Shown: positions 18,020 to 26,664 of the stretch, piece after piece
Layout: each line of letters begins with the position of its first letter
How positions within the stretch are numbered: position 1 is the stretch's first letter
The notes under the pieces: generated by a model
Database searches by the model: none
What the model saw: the letters and a program-made list of their open reading frames with translations, nothing else
Told to the model about the DNA's origin: nothing
Made by a program: the position numbers and the translations under genes
Source: Pseudonocardia sulfidoxydans NBRC 16205
GTDB taxonomy: Bacteria > Actinomycetota > Actinomycetes > Mycobacteriales > Pseudonocardiaceae
Direction: 5' to 3'
Length of the DNA stretch: 64,000 nucleotides
NCBI RefSeq assembly: GCF_007989085.1
Contig: NZ_BJVJ01000007.1
Span: forward strand, 1-64,000

Positions 18020-18433
18020 GTGACCCTGGTCGAGGTCATGGAGCACACGGCCACCGCCTTCGAGATCCTCGGCGCGGCCACGCTGGTGGCCGGTACGGTC
18101 CTGGCGGTGGCGCTCGCGATCCGGGTGCTCGTCCGGTCCCGCGGGGGTCGCCCGGCCTACCTCACGTTGCGTGAGGCGTTCGGCGGCGCCCTCCTGCTGT
18201 CCGTGGAGATCCTCGTCGCCGCCGACCTGCTGCGCACGGTGGCGGTCACACCGACCGTGACCGACGTCGTCGTCCTCGGCCTGATCGTGCTGATCAGGAC
18301 CTTCCTCAGTTTCTCGCTCGAGATCGAGCTGGAGGGTGTGCCGCCGTGGCGACGGGCCCTGGTCACAGGGGCCGGCCACCTGGCGGCGGCCACGGCCCGG
18401 GCCCGCGAACGGGCCGCCCCGCCCCGGTCGTAG
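18020..18433 (+). CDS. DUF1622 membrane protein
   Basis: A 137-residue protein with three helices (about 10-34, 52-68, 76-92). LTLREAFGGALLLSVEILVAADLLRT and LGLIVLIRTFLSFSLEIELEGVPPWRR are the DUF1622 signature. The function is unknown. GTG 18020 follows GAGGAGG by eight bases. It is divergent from the AI-2E transporter gene and convergent, with a five-base gap, with the membrane protein gene at 18439. Confidence 0.85.
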   Translation: MTLVEVMEHTATAFEILGAATLVAGTVLAVALAIRVLVRSRGGRPAYLTLREAFGGALLLSVEILVAADLLRTVAVTPTVTDVVVLGLIVLIRTFLSFSLEIELEGVPPWRRALVTGAGHLAAATARARERAAPPRS

Positions 18434-18438
18434 GTGGA

Positions 18439-19524
18439 CTACGGGTCCTCCCGTGCCGCGGCATCGATCCGGGCTGCACGATCCCGGCGCTCGCGCTGGC
18501 GGTGGCCGTGCGCCACCTGACGGACGGTGGCGTCGTCCTCGAGCCCCGACCCGACCGCGCCGGCGACGACACCCAGGATCGTCGCGAGCACCACGACCCG
18601 GACGTAGTCACCGAACCCGGCCGCGTGGCCGACGACGCGGGTCAGGTACTCGGGCGGGACGATCACCGACGCGACGACGGAGTTCAGCGTCAACAGTGCC
18701 AGCGAGAACACCGCGGTCCCGACGACGAGGGTCAGGACCGTGCCCGCGTTCAGCAACCCCCGGAGGTCTCGTTGGGGCACACTCCGCTCCCACAACCGGT
18801 GCCCCACGATCAGCCAGCCGGTGAACAGCACGAGCGAGCCGACGTAGGCGCACGCGAGGCGCCACGGGTCCAGTGCGGTCGCGAGCTGCCACAGGTTCGA
18901 GTACATGAGCCCGAAGGCCGAACCGGCGATGCCACCGGCCAGCGCGGCCGAGAGCCCGAGGGCCAGCCGCCAGGGCCTGTTGGCGCGGACCGCCCCGGCG
19001 AGCAGCCGCACCCCGCCCCGCCTGGTCACGACCGCCGCATCAGATGACCCGGACCGGTCCCCGGGCCGGCGCAGCAGCTCCCCTCCCCGCACGCCACCGC
19101 GTGCGCCCGGCACCGGTTCCACCTCGAGGAGCCGGCCCACGAGCTCGACGACCGCATCCCTCAGGCGCGGCAGCAGCCGCACGCCCCCGAGCGCGGGCAC
19201 GGACACGACTGCGACGTTGTCGCCGTCCGCCACCTCGGCGACGACGGGAACGCCACCCGCGGTCGCCGGAACGTCCGTCAGACAGATCGCGGTGTCCCAC
19301 CGGGTGCGCCGGACACGCTCCCGGGCCCGCTCGAGTGCTCCCTCGCCGCGGTCGTTGGCCTCGAACGGCTCGACGACGGTCTCCACCAGCCAGGTCCACG
19401 GCGCGTCGAGCCGTGCGGCGAGGACCTGCGGCAGCCCGTCCGCGAGACGACGGGCGAGCTCCCCCGGCAGGTTCGGGTCGGCGAGCAGGCCGACGACGGG
19501 CCCGGTGTCGGTCTCATTCGGCAT
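18439..19524 (-). CDS. hypothetical four-TM membrane protein
   Basis: A 361-residue protein I recognise only as a conserved actinobacterial type. The N-terminal half (1-165) is soluble, beginning PVVGLLADPNLPGELARRLADGLP and containing WDTAICLTDVP. The C-terminal half has four helices (about 185-205, 215-235, 262-285, 305-325) and a basic tail. The layout suggests a cytoplasmic sensing or nucleotide-like domain attached to a membrane anchor. The ATG at 19524 is used. Nothing in the neighbourhood points to a function. Confidence 0.7.
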   Translation of the reverse strand: MPNETDTGPVVGLLADPNLPGELARRLADGLPQVLAARLDAPWTWLVETVVEPFEANDRGEGALERARERVRRTRWDTAICLTDVPATAGGVPVVAEVADGDNVAVVSVPALGGVRLLPRLRDAVVELVGRLLEVEPVPGARGGVRGGELLRRPGDRSGSSDAAVVTRRGGVRLLAGAVRANRPWRLALGLSAALAGGIAGSAFGLMYSNLWQLATALDPWRLACAYVGSLVLFTGWLIVGHRLWERSVPQRDLRGLLNAGTVLTLVVGTAVFSLALLTLNSVVASVIVPPEYLTRVVGHAAGFGDYVRVVVLATILGVVAGAVGSGLEDDATVRQVAHGHRQRERRDRAARIDAAAREDP

Positions 19525-19698
19525 GGCCGAGCCCTACCCGGCACATCGTCCCTCACACGCGTCACGCAGGGGCCCCGCCATCCCAAGGATCCGGGTCGAG
19601 ATGACGCGCCGATCCAGGTGTGGTCCTGCTCACACCGGGTAGACGCGGCGCACCCCGGCGCCACCGACGACGCGACCGGGCGACGACGAGGACCCACC

Positions 19699-19965
19699 GT
19701 GAACATCACCGGTACGACACTCGGCCCGTTCGTCGCGTGGCTGGTCACCCGGGAACGGGACGAGCAGACCCGGCGACGCCACCGGATGGTCGTCGAGCAC
19801 TACCTGGTGTGGTGCCGCACCGAGCGCGTCCCCCGCCACGAACGCAGAGCCCGCTACCTCGCCGTCCCCCCGGGCGGGATCACCGGCGATCACGCCGCCG
19901 AGGCCCTGGAGAGATTCGACGAGTTCCGCCGGATCCAGGCACTCACCGAGGTCGCCGACCGCTGA
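19699..19965 (+). CDS. small orphan protein, weakly like an integrase core-binding domain
   Basis: An 88-residue helical, Arg-rich protein. LGPFVAWLVTRERDEQTRRRHRMVVEHYLVWCRTE resembles the N-terminal SAM-like (core-binding) domain of tyrosine recombinases, but the catalytic domain is absent, so this is either a decayed integrase or an unrelated small DNA-binding-like protein. GTG 19699 is used (weak GACGAGGAC upstream). It sits just left of the start of the catabolic island. Confidence 0.4.
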   Translation: MNITGTTLGPFVAWLVTRERDEQTRRRHRMVVEHYLVWCRTERVPRHERRARYLAVPPGGITGDHAAEALERFDEFRRIQALTEVADR

Positions 19966-20020
19966 GCCCGGCCGCCACGTTCCGGGTGCGGTGGGACCGC
20001 CGTGACGGTTCCGCGCCACG

Positions 20021-20164
20021 TCAGGTTCGCGAGTGCGCGGGCTGTGCACGCGCGGCCAGGACAGCGGAGACGCAGAGCAGGACCACGCCGGCCCCGGCAC
20101 ACGCCATCACCCCCACGGCGCTCTGCAGCACCGCGCACAGGACCGTGGCGGCCAGCGCGACCAC
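20021..20164 (-). CDS. possible small two-helix membrane protein
   Basis: Directly after the BKACE stop, in the same frame, a 47-residue frame starts at GTG 20164 and encodes two hydrophobic segments (VVALAATVLCAVLQSAVGVM and GVVLLCVSAVLAARA). Third codon positions are almost all G or C, as in real genes here. There is no good ribosome-binding site, so it may be coupled to the BKACE gene, a remnant, or chance. Being in frame with BKACE, readthrough of the single TGA would give a membrane-tailed enzyme. Confidence 0.35.
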   Translation of the reverse strand: MVALAATVLCAVLQSAVGVMACAGAGVVLLCVSAVLAARAQPAHSRT

Positions 20165-20185
20165 GAAGGCCCGGGGCCGACCGTG

Positions 20186-21118
20186 TCAGAAGCCCACCGA
20201 CGCCGCACCCTTCAGCCGCAGCAGGGCTCGTGCCTCGTCAGGGGTGGCGACGTCGATGCTCAGGGCGTCCAGCACCGCACGGACACGGCGGACCTGCTCT
20301 CCGTTGCTGACGGCCTGTCGGCCGGGACCGATCCACAACGAGTCCTCCAGGCCGACCCTGACGTGCGAACCCATCACCACGCCCATCGTCGCCAACGGCA
20401 TCTGCGCCTTCCCGGCCCCCAGGACCGACCATTCGTACCCGTCTCCGAGCAGCCGGTCCGCCGTTCGTCTCATGTGTGACACGTCGTCCGGGTGCGCCCC
20501 GATGCCACCAAGAAGGCCGAACACCGACTGGACGAACAGTGGACCCGACACAAGGCCGCGGTCACGGAAGTGGGCGAGGTTGTAGATGTGTGACGTGTCG
20601 TAGCACTCGAACTCGAACCGGGTGCCGTTCGCCTCGCCGATCGCGATGATGCGCTCGATGTCGGCGAAGGTGTTCTTGAAGACGACATCACGCGAGGCCT
20701 CCAGGGCCGGCCGTTCCCACGCGTACCGGAACGTCGTGCTCCGCTCCAGCATCGGGTAGAGCCCGAAGTTCATCGAACCCATGTTGAGCGACGCGAGCTC
20801 CGGGGCGAACTCCGCGGCCGGCCGCACCCTCTCGTCGACGGTCATCGCCGGGTTCCCGCCCGTCGTCAGATTGACGATGGCGTCGGTGTGGCCCTTCAGC
20901 CTGCGCAGGATCGGCTCGAAGTGGGCCGGGTCCTGCGAGGGTCGACCGTCCATGGGGTCGCGGGCGTGCAGGTGCAGGATCGCCGCGCCGGCCTCCGCGG
21001 CCTCCAGAGCGGACTCCGCGATCTCCGACGCCGAGACCGGCAGGTGCGGTGACATCGACGGTGTGTGGATCGCACCCGTCACCGCACAGGTGACGACGAC
21101 CTTGCGCCTGCTCGCCAC
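20186..21118 (-). CDS. 3-keto-5-aminohexanoate cleavage enzyme family (BKACE)
   Basis: A 310-residue BKACE/DUF849 protein. It starts KVVVTCAVTGAIHTPSMSPHLPVSASEIA and has the zinc-binding ILHLHARDP motif (near residue 45) and the C-terminal HVRVGLEDSLWIGPGRQAVSN. Family members condense a beta-keto acid with acetyl-CoA, giving a CoA thioester and acetoacetate, and differ widely in substrate. GTG 21118 is preceded by GAAGAAGG at seven bases. It lies 29 bases downstream of a sugar-type binding protein, which suggests that uptake and cleavage are linked. Confidence 0.88.
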   Translation of the reverse strand: MASRRKVVVTCAVTGAIHTPSMSPHLPVSASEIAESALEAAEAGAAILHLHARDPMDGRPSQDPAHFEPILRRLKGHTDAIVNLTTGGNPAMTVDERVRPAAEFAPELASLNMGSMNFGLYPMLERSTTFRYAWERPALEASRDVVFKNTFADIERIIAIGEANGTRFEFECYDTSHIYNLAHFRDRGLVSGPLFVQSVFGLLGGIGAHPDDVSHMRRTADRLLGDGYEWSVLGAGKAQMPLATMGVVMGSHVRVGLEDSLWIGPGRQAVSNGEQVRRVRAVLDALSIDVATPDEARALLRLKGAASVGF

Positions 21119-21147
21119 GCGACGACCTTCTTCCTGTTCGGTTCTGC

Positions 21148-22266
21148 TCAGCTGCCGCTCAGAACGGCTTTGAGCTTGTCGACGGGCAGGCTCGACGACA
21201 GGTCCGCGTCCGGCGAGATCGACGGGTCGCACGCCGGGACCTTTCCGGCGGCGGTGTCGGCGTAGACGGAGAGCACGAACGGAACCTGCTCGGCGCTCGC
21301 CCTGCCCGCCAGCGACGCCAACCCGATCCGCAGCGACGCCGCCGACATCTGCGTGGTCCCGTCCTGACCCAGCCAGGCGATCTTGTGCTGGGCGACGGCG
21401 CACACGAAGCCCTGTGACGAACCGATGTTGAGGAACGCGGGCATCTTCCCGCCGGCGTCGACGATGGCCTGCACCGCCCCGATGTCGGAGGCGCCGTAGT
21501 CGCTGACGAATGCCGCGTAGTCACCGTTCTGAGCCACCAGGCCGGCAACCGAGCGCCGCTTCTGCGCGGCATCCCAGTTCGTCGGCACCCACGTGTCGGG
21601 AACGAGCTGCATCTGCGGTGCGTACTGCCTGAGCGCCGTGGCGAACGCGGTGAAGGTCTTCTCGGTCGACGGCGCCCCGGGCTGGCCGCCGAGGAACGCA
21701 ACCTTGCCGGTGCCGACGTTCTTGGCCAGCCACTCCGCCTGGTTGCGCGCGATCGCGTCGGTGTCCCACACCAGCGACTCGACGTAGTCGGTGCCTTTCT
21801 GACCCGCGACCTCGTTCACGGTGCTGACGACCTTGACGCCGGCCTCCATCGCCTTGCGCATCGACGGCAGCTGCGACGGGCCGAAGTCAGGGCTGATCAC
21901 CATGACCTTCGCGCCCTGCGCAACGGCCGCGTTCGTCGCCGCGATCGCGCCCTGCTGGCCCGTCGTGCCGTTGTACCAGCTCGCCTCGAGCGTCGGGCAC
22001 TTCGCCGCCTCCGTCTGGAACTCGGCGTTGGAGATCGCCGACCAGACCTGCCCGCCCGCGGACTTGACGTAGACGACCTTGGTCGGCTCCGACGGGCACA
22101 GGGACGTGATGTCACCGGGCGCCGCGGCGGCGGCCTGCTGTGTGGCCCCACCCGCCGGCGTGGTTCCGCCGGCGGGGGCTGGGGAGCAGGCGGCGAGGGC
22201 GAGCGCCGAGGCGAGTGCCGTCGCGACGACGAACGCCTGGGGGCGTGAGACACGGGCGCGGTACAT
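21148..22266 (-). CDS. ABC transporter substrate-binding lipoprotein (ribose type), copy 2
   Basis: A 372-residue lipoprotein. Its signal peptide ends in the lipobox LAAC (Cys near 27), followed by an Ala/Gly/Pro linker and a type I periplasmic-binding fold (peripla_BP_4) with PTKVVYVKSAGGQVWSAISNAEFQ, WYNGTTGQQGAIAATNAAVAQGAKV and VAFLGGQPGAPSTEKTF. It is closely similar along its length to the protein at 29141-30268, but is encoded away from the transporter, with an isomerase upstream and BKACE downstream. It probably feeds the same importer with a related ligand. A box plus -10 element precedes it. Confidence 0.88.
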   Translation of the reverse strand: MYRARVSRPQAFVVATALASALALAACSPAPAGGTTPAGGATQQAAAAAPGDITSLCPSEPTKVVYVKSAGGQVWSAISNAEFQTEAAKCPTLEASWYNGTTGQQGAIAATNAAVAQGAKVMVISPDFGPSQLPSMRKAMEAGVKVVSTVNEVAGQKGTDYVESLVWDTDAIARNQAEWLAKNVGTGKVAFLGGQPGAPSTEKTFTAFATALRQYAPQMQLVPDTWVPTNWDAAQKRRSVAGLVAQNGDYAAFVSDYGASDIGAVQAIVDAGGKMPAFLNIGSSQGFVCAVAQHKIAWLGQDGTTQMSAASLRIGLASLAGRASAEQVPFVLSVYADTAAGKVPACDPSISPDADLSSSLPVDKLKAVLSGS

Positions 22267-22318
22267 GTCGATCTTCCTTGGTGCTGGGGGCTGGGATCCG
22301 TTCATCGGATCGTGGCCG

Positions 22319-22363
22319 ACGCTATGGACCGATCCGGCTGACGAGTTGTCCCGAGTTCGGACG
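22319..22363 (-). promoter_or_regulatory. island box a + TAGCGT, upstream of binding protein 2
   Basis: The plus strand reads TGTCCCGAGTTCGGACG at 22347-22363. In the direction of transcription the gene-proximal half is CGGGACA, followed by 22 bases and TAGCGT (22324-22319). The predicted start is about 45 bases before the ATG at 22266. Confidence 0.7.
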
Positions 22364-22384
22364 GACTGTCCGGGCTCGGAGGCG

Positions 22385-23254
22385 TCAGACAGGGTTCTCG
22401 AGCGCACGGGCGGCGGCCACGAACACCTTGGCCGTCTCGACGACCGGTTGAGCCTGCCAGTGCTCGGAGAGAATCTCGATCGACACGGGCGCAGTCGCAC
22501 CGGCGGCGCGCAGCGTCGCCAGGAATCCCGCCACATCCCAGTCGCCGTCGCCGAACAGCGCGCGGTGTCTGAGCGTCTCCTCGAAGTAGTCGTCCGTCCG
22601 GGGCGCGACCGGCCCGTCCGAGAGTTGCACGACGACGACCCGATCGGCCGGCAACGACCGCAGGGCGGCCTCATCGCGGTTGCCCCGCATGAAGTGCCAG
22701 TTGTCCACGCAGAGCCCGCCGTTGTCGCGGTCGGCCGCCTGGACCACCGACAGCGCACTGGCGATGTCGGGCATGTCGGTTCCCGGAAGGAACTCGATGG
22801 CCACCTTCGACCCCACCTCGGCAGCCCGGTCGCAGAGTCGCGCGAAACGGGCGGCGGACGCCGTCCCCGAACCACCCGTGGATGCGGTGACGACGATGTG
22901 GTGCGCCCCGAAGGCGCCGGCGAGCTCGATGAGGTCCTGCTCGACTCCCGCGTCCATGTAGGGCAGTTCCCAGGGGAAGCCGGCGGGTTGCCAACGTCTC
23001 CCGTCCGCGGGGCCGTCGAAACCCAGACCGATCTCCAGCTCCGCGACCCGGACACCCGATCGTTCGGCGATCCCCGCCAGGTCCCTCGCGGTGATCCCCG
23101 CGCGGCGGGCGTCCTGGAACTCGAACACGGAGTACCCGATCGCGTCGGCACCGGCCGCCGCGGCCGCGGACACGCGCTCCTCGAAGGAGACACCGACGAG
23201 GTTGCCGTATCCGAGGATCACACCCGGTTCCGTCACCATGTTGTTCTCACCCAT
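22385..23254 (-). CDS. sugar phosphate isomerase/epimerase-like TIM barrel
   Basis: A 289-residue xylose-isomerase-like (AP endonuclease 2 fold) TIM barrel. AAGADAIGYSVFEFQDAR, AHHIVVTASTGG, VAIEFLPGTDMPD (metal Glu), LCVDNWHFMRGN (metal Asp/His), VVVVQLSDGP and VSIEILSEHW (metal Glu) are the usual ligand-bearing strand ends. Such enzymes are isomerases, epimerases or dehydratases of sugars or keto-acids. The ATG at 23254 follows GGAAGCGGAG. It has its own island box upstream and a second box between it and the next gene. Confidence 0.82.
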   Translation of the reverse strand: MGENNMVTEPGVILGYGNLVGVSFEERVSAAAAAGADAIGYSVFEFQDARRAGITARDLAGIAERSGVRVAELEIGLGFDGPADGRRWQPAGFPWELPYMDAGVEQDLIELAGAFGAHHIVVTASTGGSGTASAARFARLCDRAAEVGSKVAIEFLPGTDMPDIASALSVVQAADRDNGGLCVDNWHFMRGNRDEAALRSLPADRVVVVQLSDGPVAPRTDDYFEETLRHRALFGDGDWDVAGFLATLRAAGATAPVSIEILSEHWQAQPVVETAKVFVAAARALENPV

Positions 23255-23304
23255 CGCTCCGCTTCCTGCTGCCGTTGCGCGCCACCATCGGTTGATCCGA
23301 ACCG

Positions 23305-23349
23305 ACGTTAGGGACGCACCTGCCTGATCAGGTGTCCCGACTTGGGACG
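23305..23349 (-). promoter_or_regulatory. island box b + TAACGT, upstream of the isomerase gene
   Basis: Plus-strand TGTCCCGACTTGGGACG at 23333-23349 is nearly perfect. Reading toward the gene, 22 bases separate it from TAACGT (23310-23305). The predicted transcription start is about 44 bases before ATG 23254. Confidence 0.75.
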
Positions 23350-23498
23350 ACCGCAGCCCGACCCCTCGTCGCCTGTCCGGAGCGACCGCGTGCACCGCGG
23401 GGACGGGACCTTCGCGTCGTCCGGCGCTCACGGGAAGAACCAGAGCAGCCACCGACCCCGTCACCGCGACGTCGCCGTTCTCCGGCACGACGATCCCC

Positions 23499-24089
23499 TC
23501 ACCGACCTTCGACGGGCAGAGGATCAGCCGGCGTGCTGCGGCCGCGTCGTCCCGTGTCGGTGCTGCCCCGGTAGCCGGGCACGTCGGCCATCACCCACGT
23601 GTCAGCGTCCGGGCTTGCGCGCAGGACACTCACGACTCCGGTGCGCTCGAGCACGACACAGTCGACGTCTGCCAGTCTCGCCACACCCGCGACCCGTAGC
23701 CGCTGACGCAGGTCGTCCTCGTTCATGCGGGCGCGACGCAGGCCGTCGGGCTGCACCAGGCCGCCCCGGACCAGCAACACCGGTTCACGGGCGAGAAGCC
23801 GACCCAGCACGCTCGTGCGACGCAGCAAGGACAGCGACCGCTGTACGGCGAAGAGCATCACGAGAGCGATCACTCCCGTCGTCAGGGTCGGCGTCGCCAG
23901 GAGGGTGGTCCGGCCGACGACCGCGCCGAGTGCGATGACACAGGCGACGTCGGTCGCGGACATCGCCGACAGACTGCGCTGACCGCTGACCCGCACACAC
24001 ACCAGGAGAGCCAGGTAGATGCCCAGGGTCGCGACGACCACCAGGCCCGCGGTTCGCAGATCGACGCCGAGCTCGGCCGAGGCCGTCAT
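23499..24089 (-). CDS. DUF421 membrane protein (second copy)
   Basis: A 196-residue YetF/DUF421-like protein with three N-terminal helices (about 14-32, 44-62, 70-85), then the cytoplasmic domain containing EPVLLVRGGLVQPDGLRRARMNEDDLRQRLRVAGV and VDCVVLERTGVVSVL. The last 25 residues are polar and proline-rich. It lies 30 bases after the aldolase gene and could be the last gene of the importer operon. Function unknown. Confidence 0.8.
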   Translation of the reverse strand: MTASAELGVDLRTAGLVVVATLGIYLALLVCVRVSGQRSLSAMSATDVACVIALGAVVGRTTLLATPTLTTGVIALVMLFAVQRSLSLLRRTSVLGRLLAREPVLLVRGGLVQPDGLRRARMNEDDLRQRLRVAGVARLADVDCVVLERTGVVSVLRASPDADTWVMADVPGYRGSTDTGRRGRSTPADPLPVEGR

Positions 24090-24119
24090 GCCCCGGCCCC
24101 GCCTCGGGGTCGGCGGCGG

Positions 24120-24857
24120 TCAGACACGGTCGAGCTGTGCCCGGGCATCCGCGACCGCCCGCCGAGCCGCGGTCAACAGGAGGGTGGTGTCGGACTCCAC
24201 GGCCAGCATCGCGAACCCTGCAGCCTGCCACCGGTCGACGTTGCCGGCGCCGCAGAAGACGCCCGCGGTGATTGCGTTGTCCCGGCACGCGGCGACGACC
24301 GGCGTCAGCGCGTCGACGGTTCGCGGGTCCGATGCCAGATACGGGTCGCCGAAGAGGTCCAGCGCAAGGTCCGCCGGTCCGGCGAGGACGCCCGTCACAC
24401 CCGGGACGGCGGTGATCGCGGCGACGTTCTCCACTCCGGCTCGGTCCTCGACCATCACGTAGCAGGGCGCGCCGGCCAGGACGGCGGGGTCGGGACGCGC
24501 GGTCGTGAGCTTGGGGCGCAACGGTCCCCAGCTGCGTGCGCCGTCCGGGGAGTACCGGCACGCCCGGACGACCGCCCGTGCCTGCTCGGCGGTCGAGACC
24601 TGGGGGACGAACACGCCGTCGGCGCCGGCATCGAGGACCGCCCCGATCAGCGCGGCGTCGACACCGGGGACACGCACGTAGGCCGTGCCGCCCGCTGCCC
24701 GGACACCCTGCAACGCTCCGATGACATCGTTGATCCGGATCGTGCCGTGCTGCATGTCGAGACAGCACCAGTCGAACCCGACCGATGCCATGAGCTCGAC
24801 GGAGAACGGAGACGCGAGGTGGCACCATCCACCGAGCGACAGCTGCTCAGGACTCAT
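24120..24857 (-). CDS. HpcH/HpaI-family aldolase
   Basis: A 245-residue class II pyruvate-type aldolase. It has WCCLDMQHGTIR near residue 30, the Arg of AYVRVPGVD, the metal Glu in VMVEDRAGVEN and the metal Asp in LAGPADLALDL. Family members (4-hydroxy-2-oxo-heptanedioate aldolase, citrate lyase beta-like, 2-keto-3-deoxyrhamnonate aldolase) cleave 4-hydroxy-2-oxo acids. ATG 24857 follows AAAGGAAAG. It overlaps the hydrolase gene by 11 bases as part of the importer operon, so its substrate may come from the imported compound. Confidence 0.88.
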   Translation of the reverse strand: MSPEQLSLGGWCHLASPFSVELMASVGFDWCCLDMQHGTIRINDVIGALQGVRAAGGTAYVRVPGVDAALIGAVLDAGADGVFVPQVSTAEQARAVVRACRYSPDGARSWGPLRPKLTTARPDPAVLAGAPCYVMVEDRAGVENVAAITAVPGVTGVLAGPADLALDLFGDPYLASDPRTVDALTPVVAACRDNAITAGVFCGAGNVDRWQAAGFAMLAVESDTTLLLTAARRAVADARAQLDRV

Positions 24858-25644
24858 GGCGATCTTTCCTTTCCGAGAGCGCGGCATGGAGGGCGTCGAC
24901 GAACGCCATCGGCGCCTCGACCGGGACGAAGTGCCCGACCCCTGGCAGGCCGCGCACCCTCACCCGGCGGAAACGCTCCGCGAGGCGGTCGAACCACGCA
25001 TCCGGTATCAGTGGGTCGAGCTGAGGCCACAACACCGTCGTCGGGACGGTCACGACCTCTGGCCCCTGAGGTGGGACGGCGTCGCCCGACATCTCGAGCA
25101 GACGACGGTCGTGCTGCAACGCGAGATGCTCGAGCCGGGCCCGGTCCGGGACGAACCGAGGTGCGGACCAGCTCGTCCAGCTTCTGCGCACGATGTCGTG
25201 CGCCGTCCCGGCGACCGTCCTCGCGGGTACGCGTGGAGGGGGCGTCATGACCAGCCCGGCCACATGCCTGGGGTGTCGGGCCGCGACGAGACGTGCCACG
25301 GCGGCTCCCACTCCGTAGCCGCCGAGGACCACACGACCGAGGCGCAGCTCGTCGATCAGCCCGACCACACTGGCGGCTTGGCCGGAGACCGAGATGTCGC
25401 CGTGCGGCCATCGGTCCGACTCCCCGGCTCCCCGCAGATCCGGGACGACGACAGTGGCATCGAGCTGGACCGCGACGTCCGCCCAGTCCGTCCGGTCGCC
25501 ATGTCCGCCGTGCAGGAGCATCACCGCCGGCCCGTCCCCGGATCGGTCGTAGGCGAGGCGGAATCCGCCGACGGGCCGGCTCACGCGGCGACCCGGCTCG
25601 GGCGGCGGGAGCCCAGCCAGCAGATGGCCGCTCAGCGTCGTCAT
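24847..25644 (-). CDS. alpha/beta-hydrolase fold protein without catalytic nucleophile
   Basis: A 265-residue alpha/beta-hydrolase. The HG oxyanion motif (LLHGGHGDRTDW), the acid (LWPQLDPLIP) and the His (GVGHFVPVEAP) are present, but the nucleophile elbow reads GGYGVGA: the position normally Ser, Asp or Cys is Gly (codon GGA). The paralog at 57770-58612 has GYDIGS at the same place, with Asp. So this protein is probably not a normal hydrolase; it may be a cofactor-free lyase/oxygenase, a binding protein or an inactive partner. It overlaps the permease gene by four bases and the aldolase gene by 11. Confidence 0.82.
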   Translation of the reverse strand: MTTLSGHLLAGLPPPEPGRRVSRPVGGFRLAYDRSGDGPAVMLLHGGHGDRTDWADVAVQLDATVVVPDLRGAGESDRWPHGDISVSGQAASVVGLIDELRLGRVVLGGYGVGAAVARLVAARHPRHVAGLVMTPPPRVPARTVAGTAHDIVRRSWTSWSAPRFVPDRARLEHLALQHDRRLLEMSGDAVPPQGPEVVTVPTTVLWPQLDPLIPDAWFDRLAERFRRVRVRGLPGVGHFVPVEAPMAFVDALHAALSERKDRHES

Positions 25645-26651
25645 GTGGAGCGCGCCCGCCGCCGGTTGAGCACCGCCGCACCTGCCAGCGCCAGCGCCAT
25701 CGCGACGGCCTGGACGAGCAGCTGGACCGCGGCGTTGGCGCCCAGCGTGAGCACGACCTGCCCGAGCTGGGTGAGGAACAGGGCTGCCACGGCGGTCGCG
25801 AACACGCTGCCACGTCCACCGGCGAGGCTCGTACCGCCGATGACCACCGCCATCACGGTCTGGAAGAGGTAGGAGTTGCCCATGGTCGGGGCAGGGTTCT
25901 GTGCGTAGCCGGCGAGCAGCACCGCGGCGAGTGCGAACAGCAGCGCCGCCGCGATGTACGCACCGACGATGTAGACGTCGACACGGACACCGATGGCCCG
26001 CGCCGCGTCGGGGTTCGACCCGACGGCGACGAACCGCCGGCCCACCGCCGTCTGTCGCAGCACGAAGCCCACGAGCAGAACGGTCCCGATCGCGAGCCAC
26101 ACCAGCGTCGACAGGCCGAGAAAGCTCGAGGCCGCGAAGGCCTGCAGGCTCGACGGCGCTGCCGACCCGACACCCTTGGTGTAGCTGAACATCGCGCCGA
26201 CCAGCAGCGCGTTGAGCGCCAGAGTCGTGATCAGCGGAGTCACATTGATCTTGGTGATGATCAGTCCGTTGACCAGGCCGATGACGACGGCGGTCGCGGC
26301 CACGACGACGAGCCCGAGGAACACCGAGGTGTCGTTGCGGTCGACGAACACCACGAAACCCATGGCGGTCAGGCTGACCACACCGGGGATGGAGAGGTCG
26401 ATCCCACGTTGCTGGATGACCAGGGTCTGGCCCACGGACATGATCGCGAGGATCGCCCAGAACGGCAGCATCGCCCCCAGCGACTGCGCCGACAGCGACT
26501 TCGGCACGATGATGGCGCTCAGGACGAACAGCGCACACGTCGCCAGGACGATGCCGGTGTAGGGGCCCGCGGCCCGGGGTCTGCGCTGCGGTGGCCTCAC
26601 GTCCGGGTCGACGGTGGCGACCTGCTCCGGGTCGCTCAACGAGTTGCTCAT
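25641..26651 (-). CDS. ABC transporter permease, ribose type
   Basis: A 336-residue BPD_transp_2 permease with about nine helices. SVGQTLVIQQRGIDLSIPGVVSLTAM near residues 85-110 and GGTSLAGGRGSVFATAVAALFLTQLG near 265-290 are the RbsC-type signatures. It pairs with the permease domain fused to the ATPase encoded upstream, giving a heterodimeric pore. The start ATG 26651 lies 13 bases after the fusion gene's stop. The N-terminal 30 residues are polar and cytoplasmic. Confidence 0.9.
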   Translation of the reverse strand: MSNSLSDPEQVATVDPDVRPPQRRPRAAGPYTGIVLATCALFVLSAIIVPKSLSAQSLGAMLPFWAILAIMSVGQTLVIQQRGIDLSIPGVVSLTAMGFVVFVDRNDTSVFLGLVVVAATAVVIGLVNGLIITKINVTPLITTLALNALLVGAMFSYTKGVGSAAPSSLQAFAASSFLGLSTLVWLAIGTVLLVGFVLRQTAVGRRFVAVGSNPDAARAIGVRVDVYIVGAYIAAALLFALAAVLLAGYAQNPAPTMGNSYLFQTVMAVVIGGTSLAGGRGSVFATAVAALFLTQLGQVVLTLGANAAVQLLVQAVAMALALAGAAVLNRRRARST

Positions 26652-26664
26652 CGACGTCTCCGAG

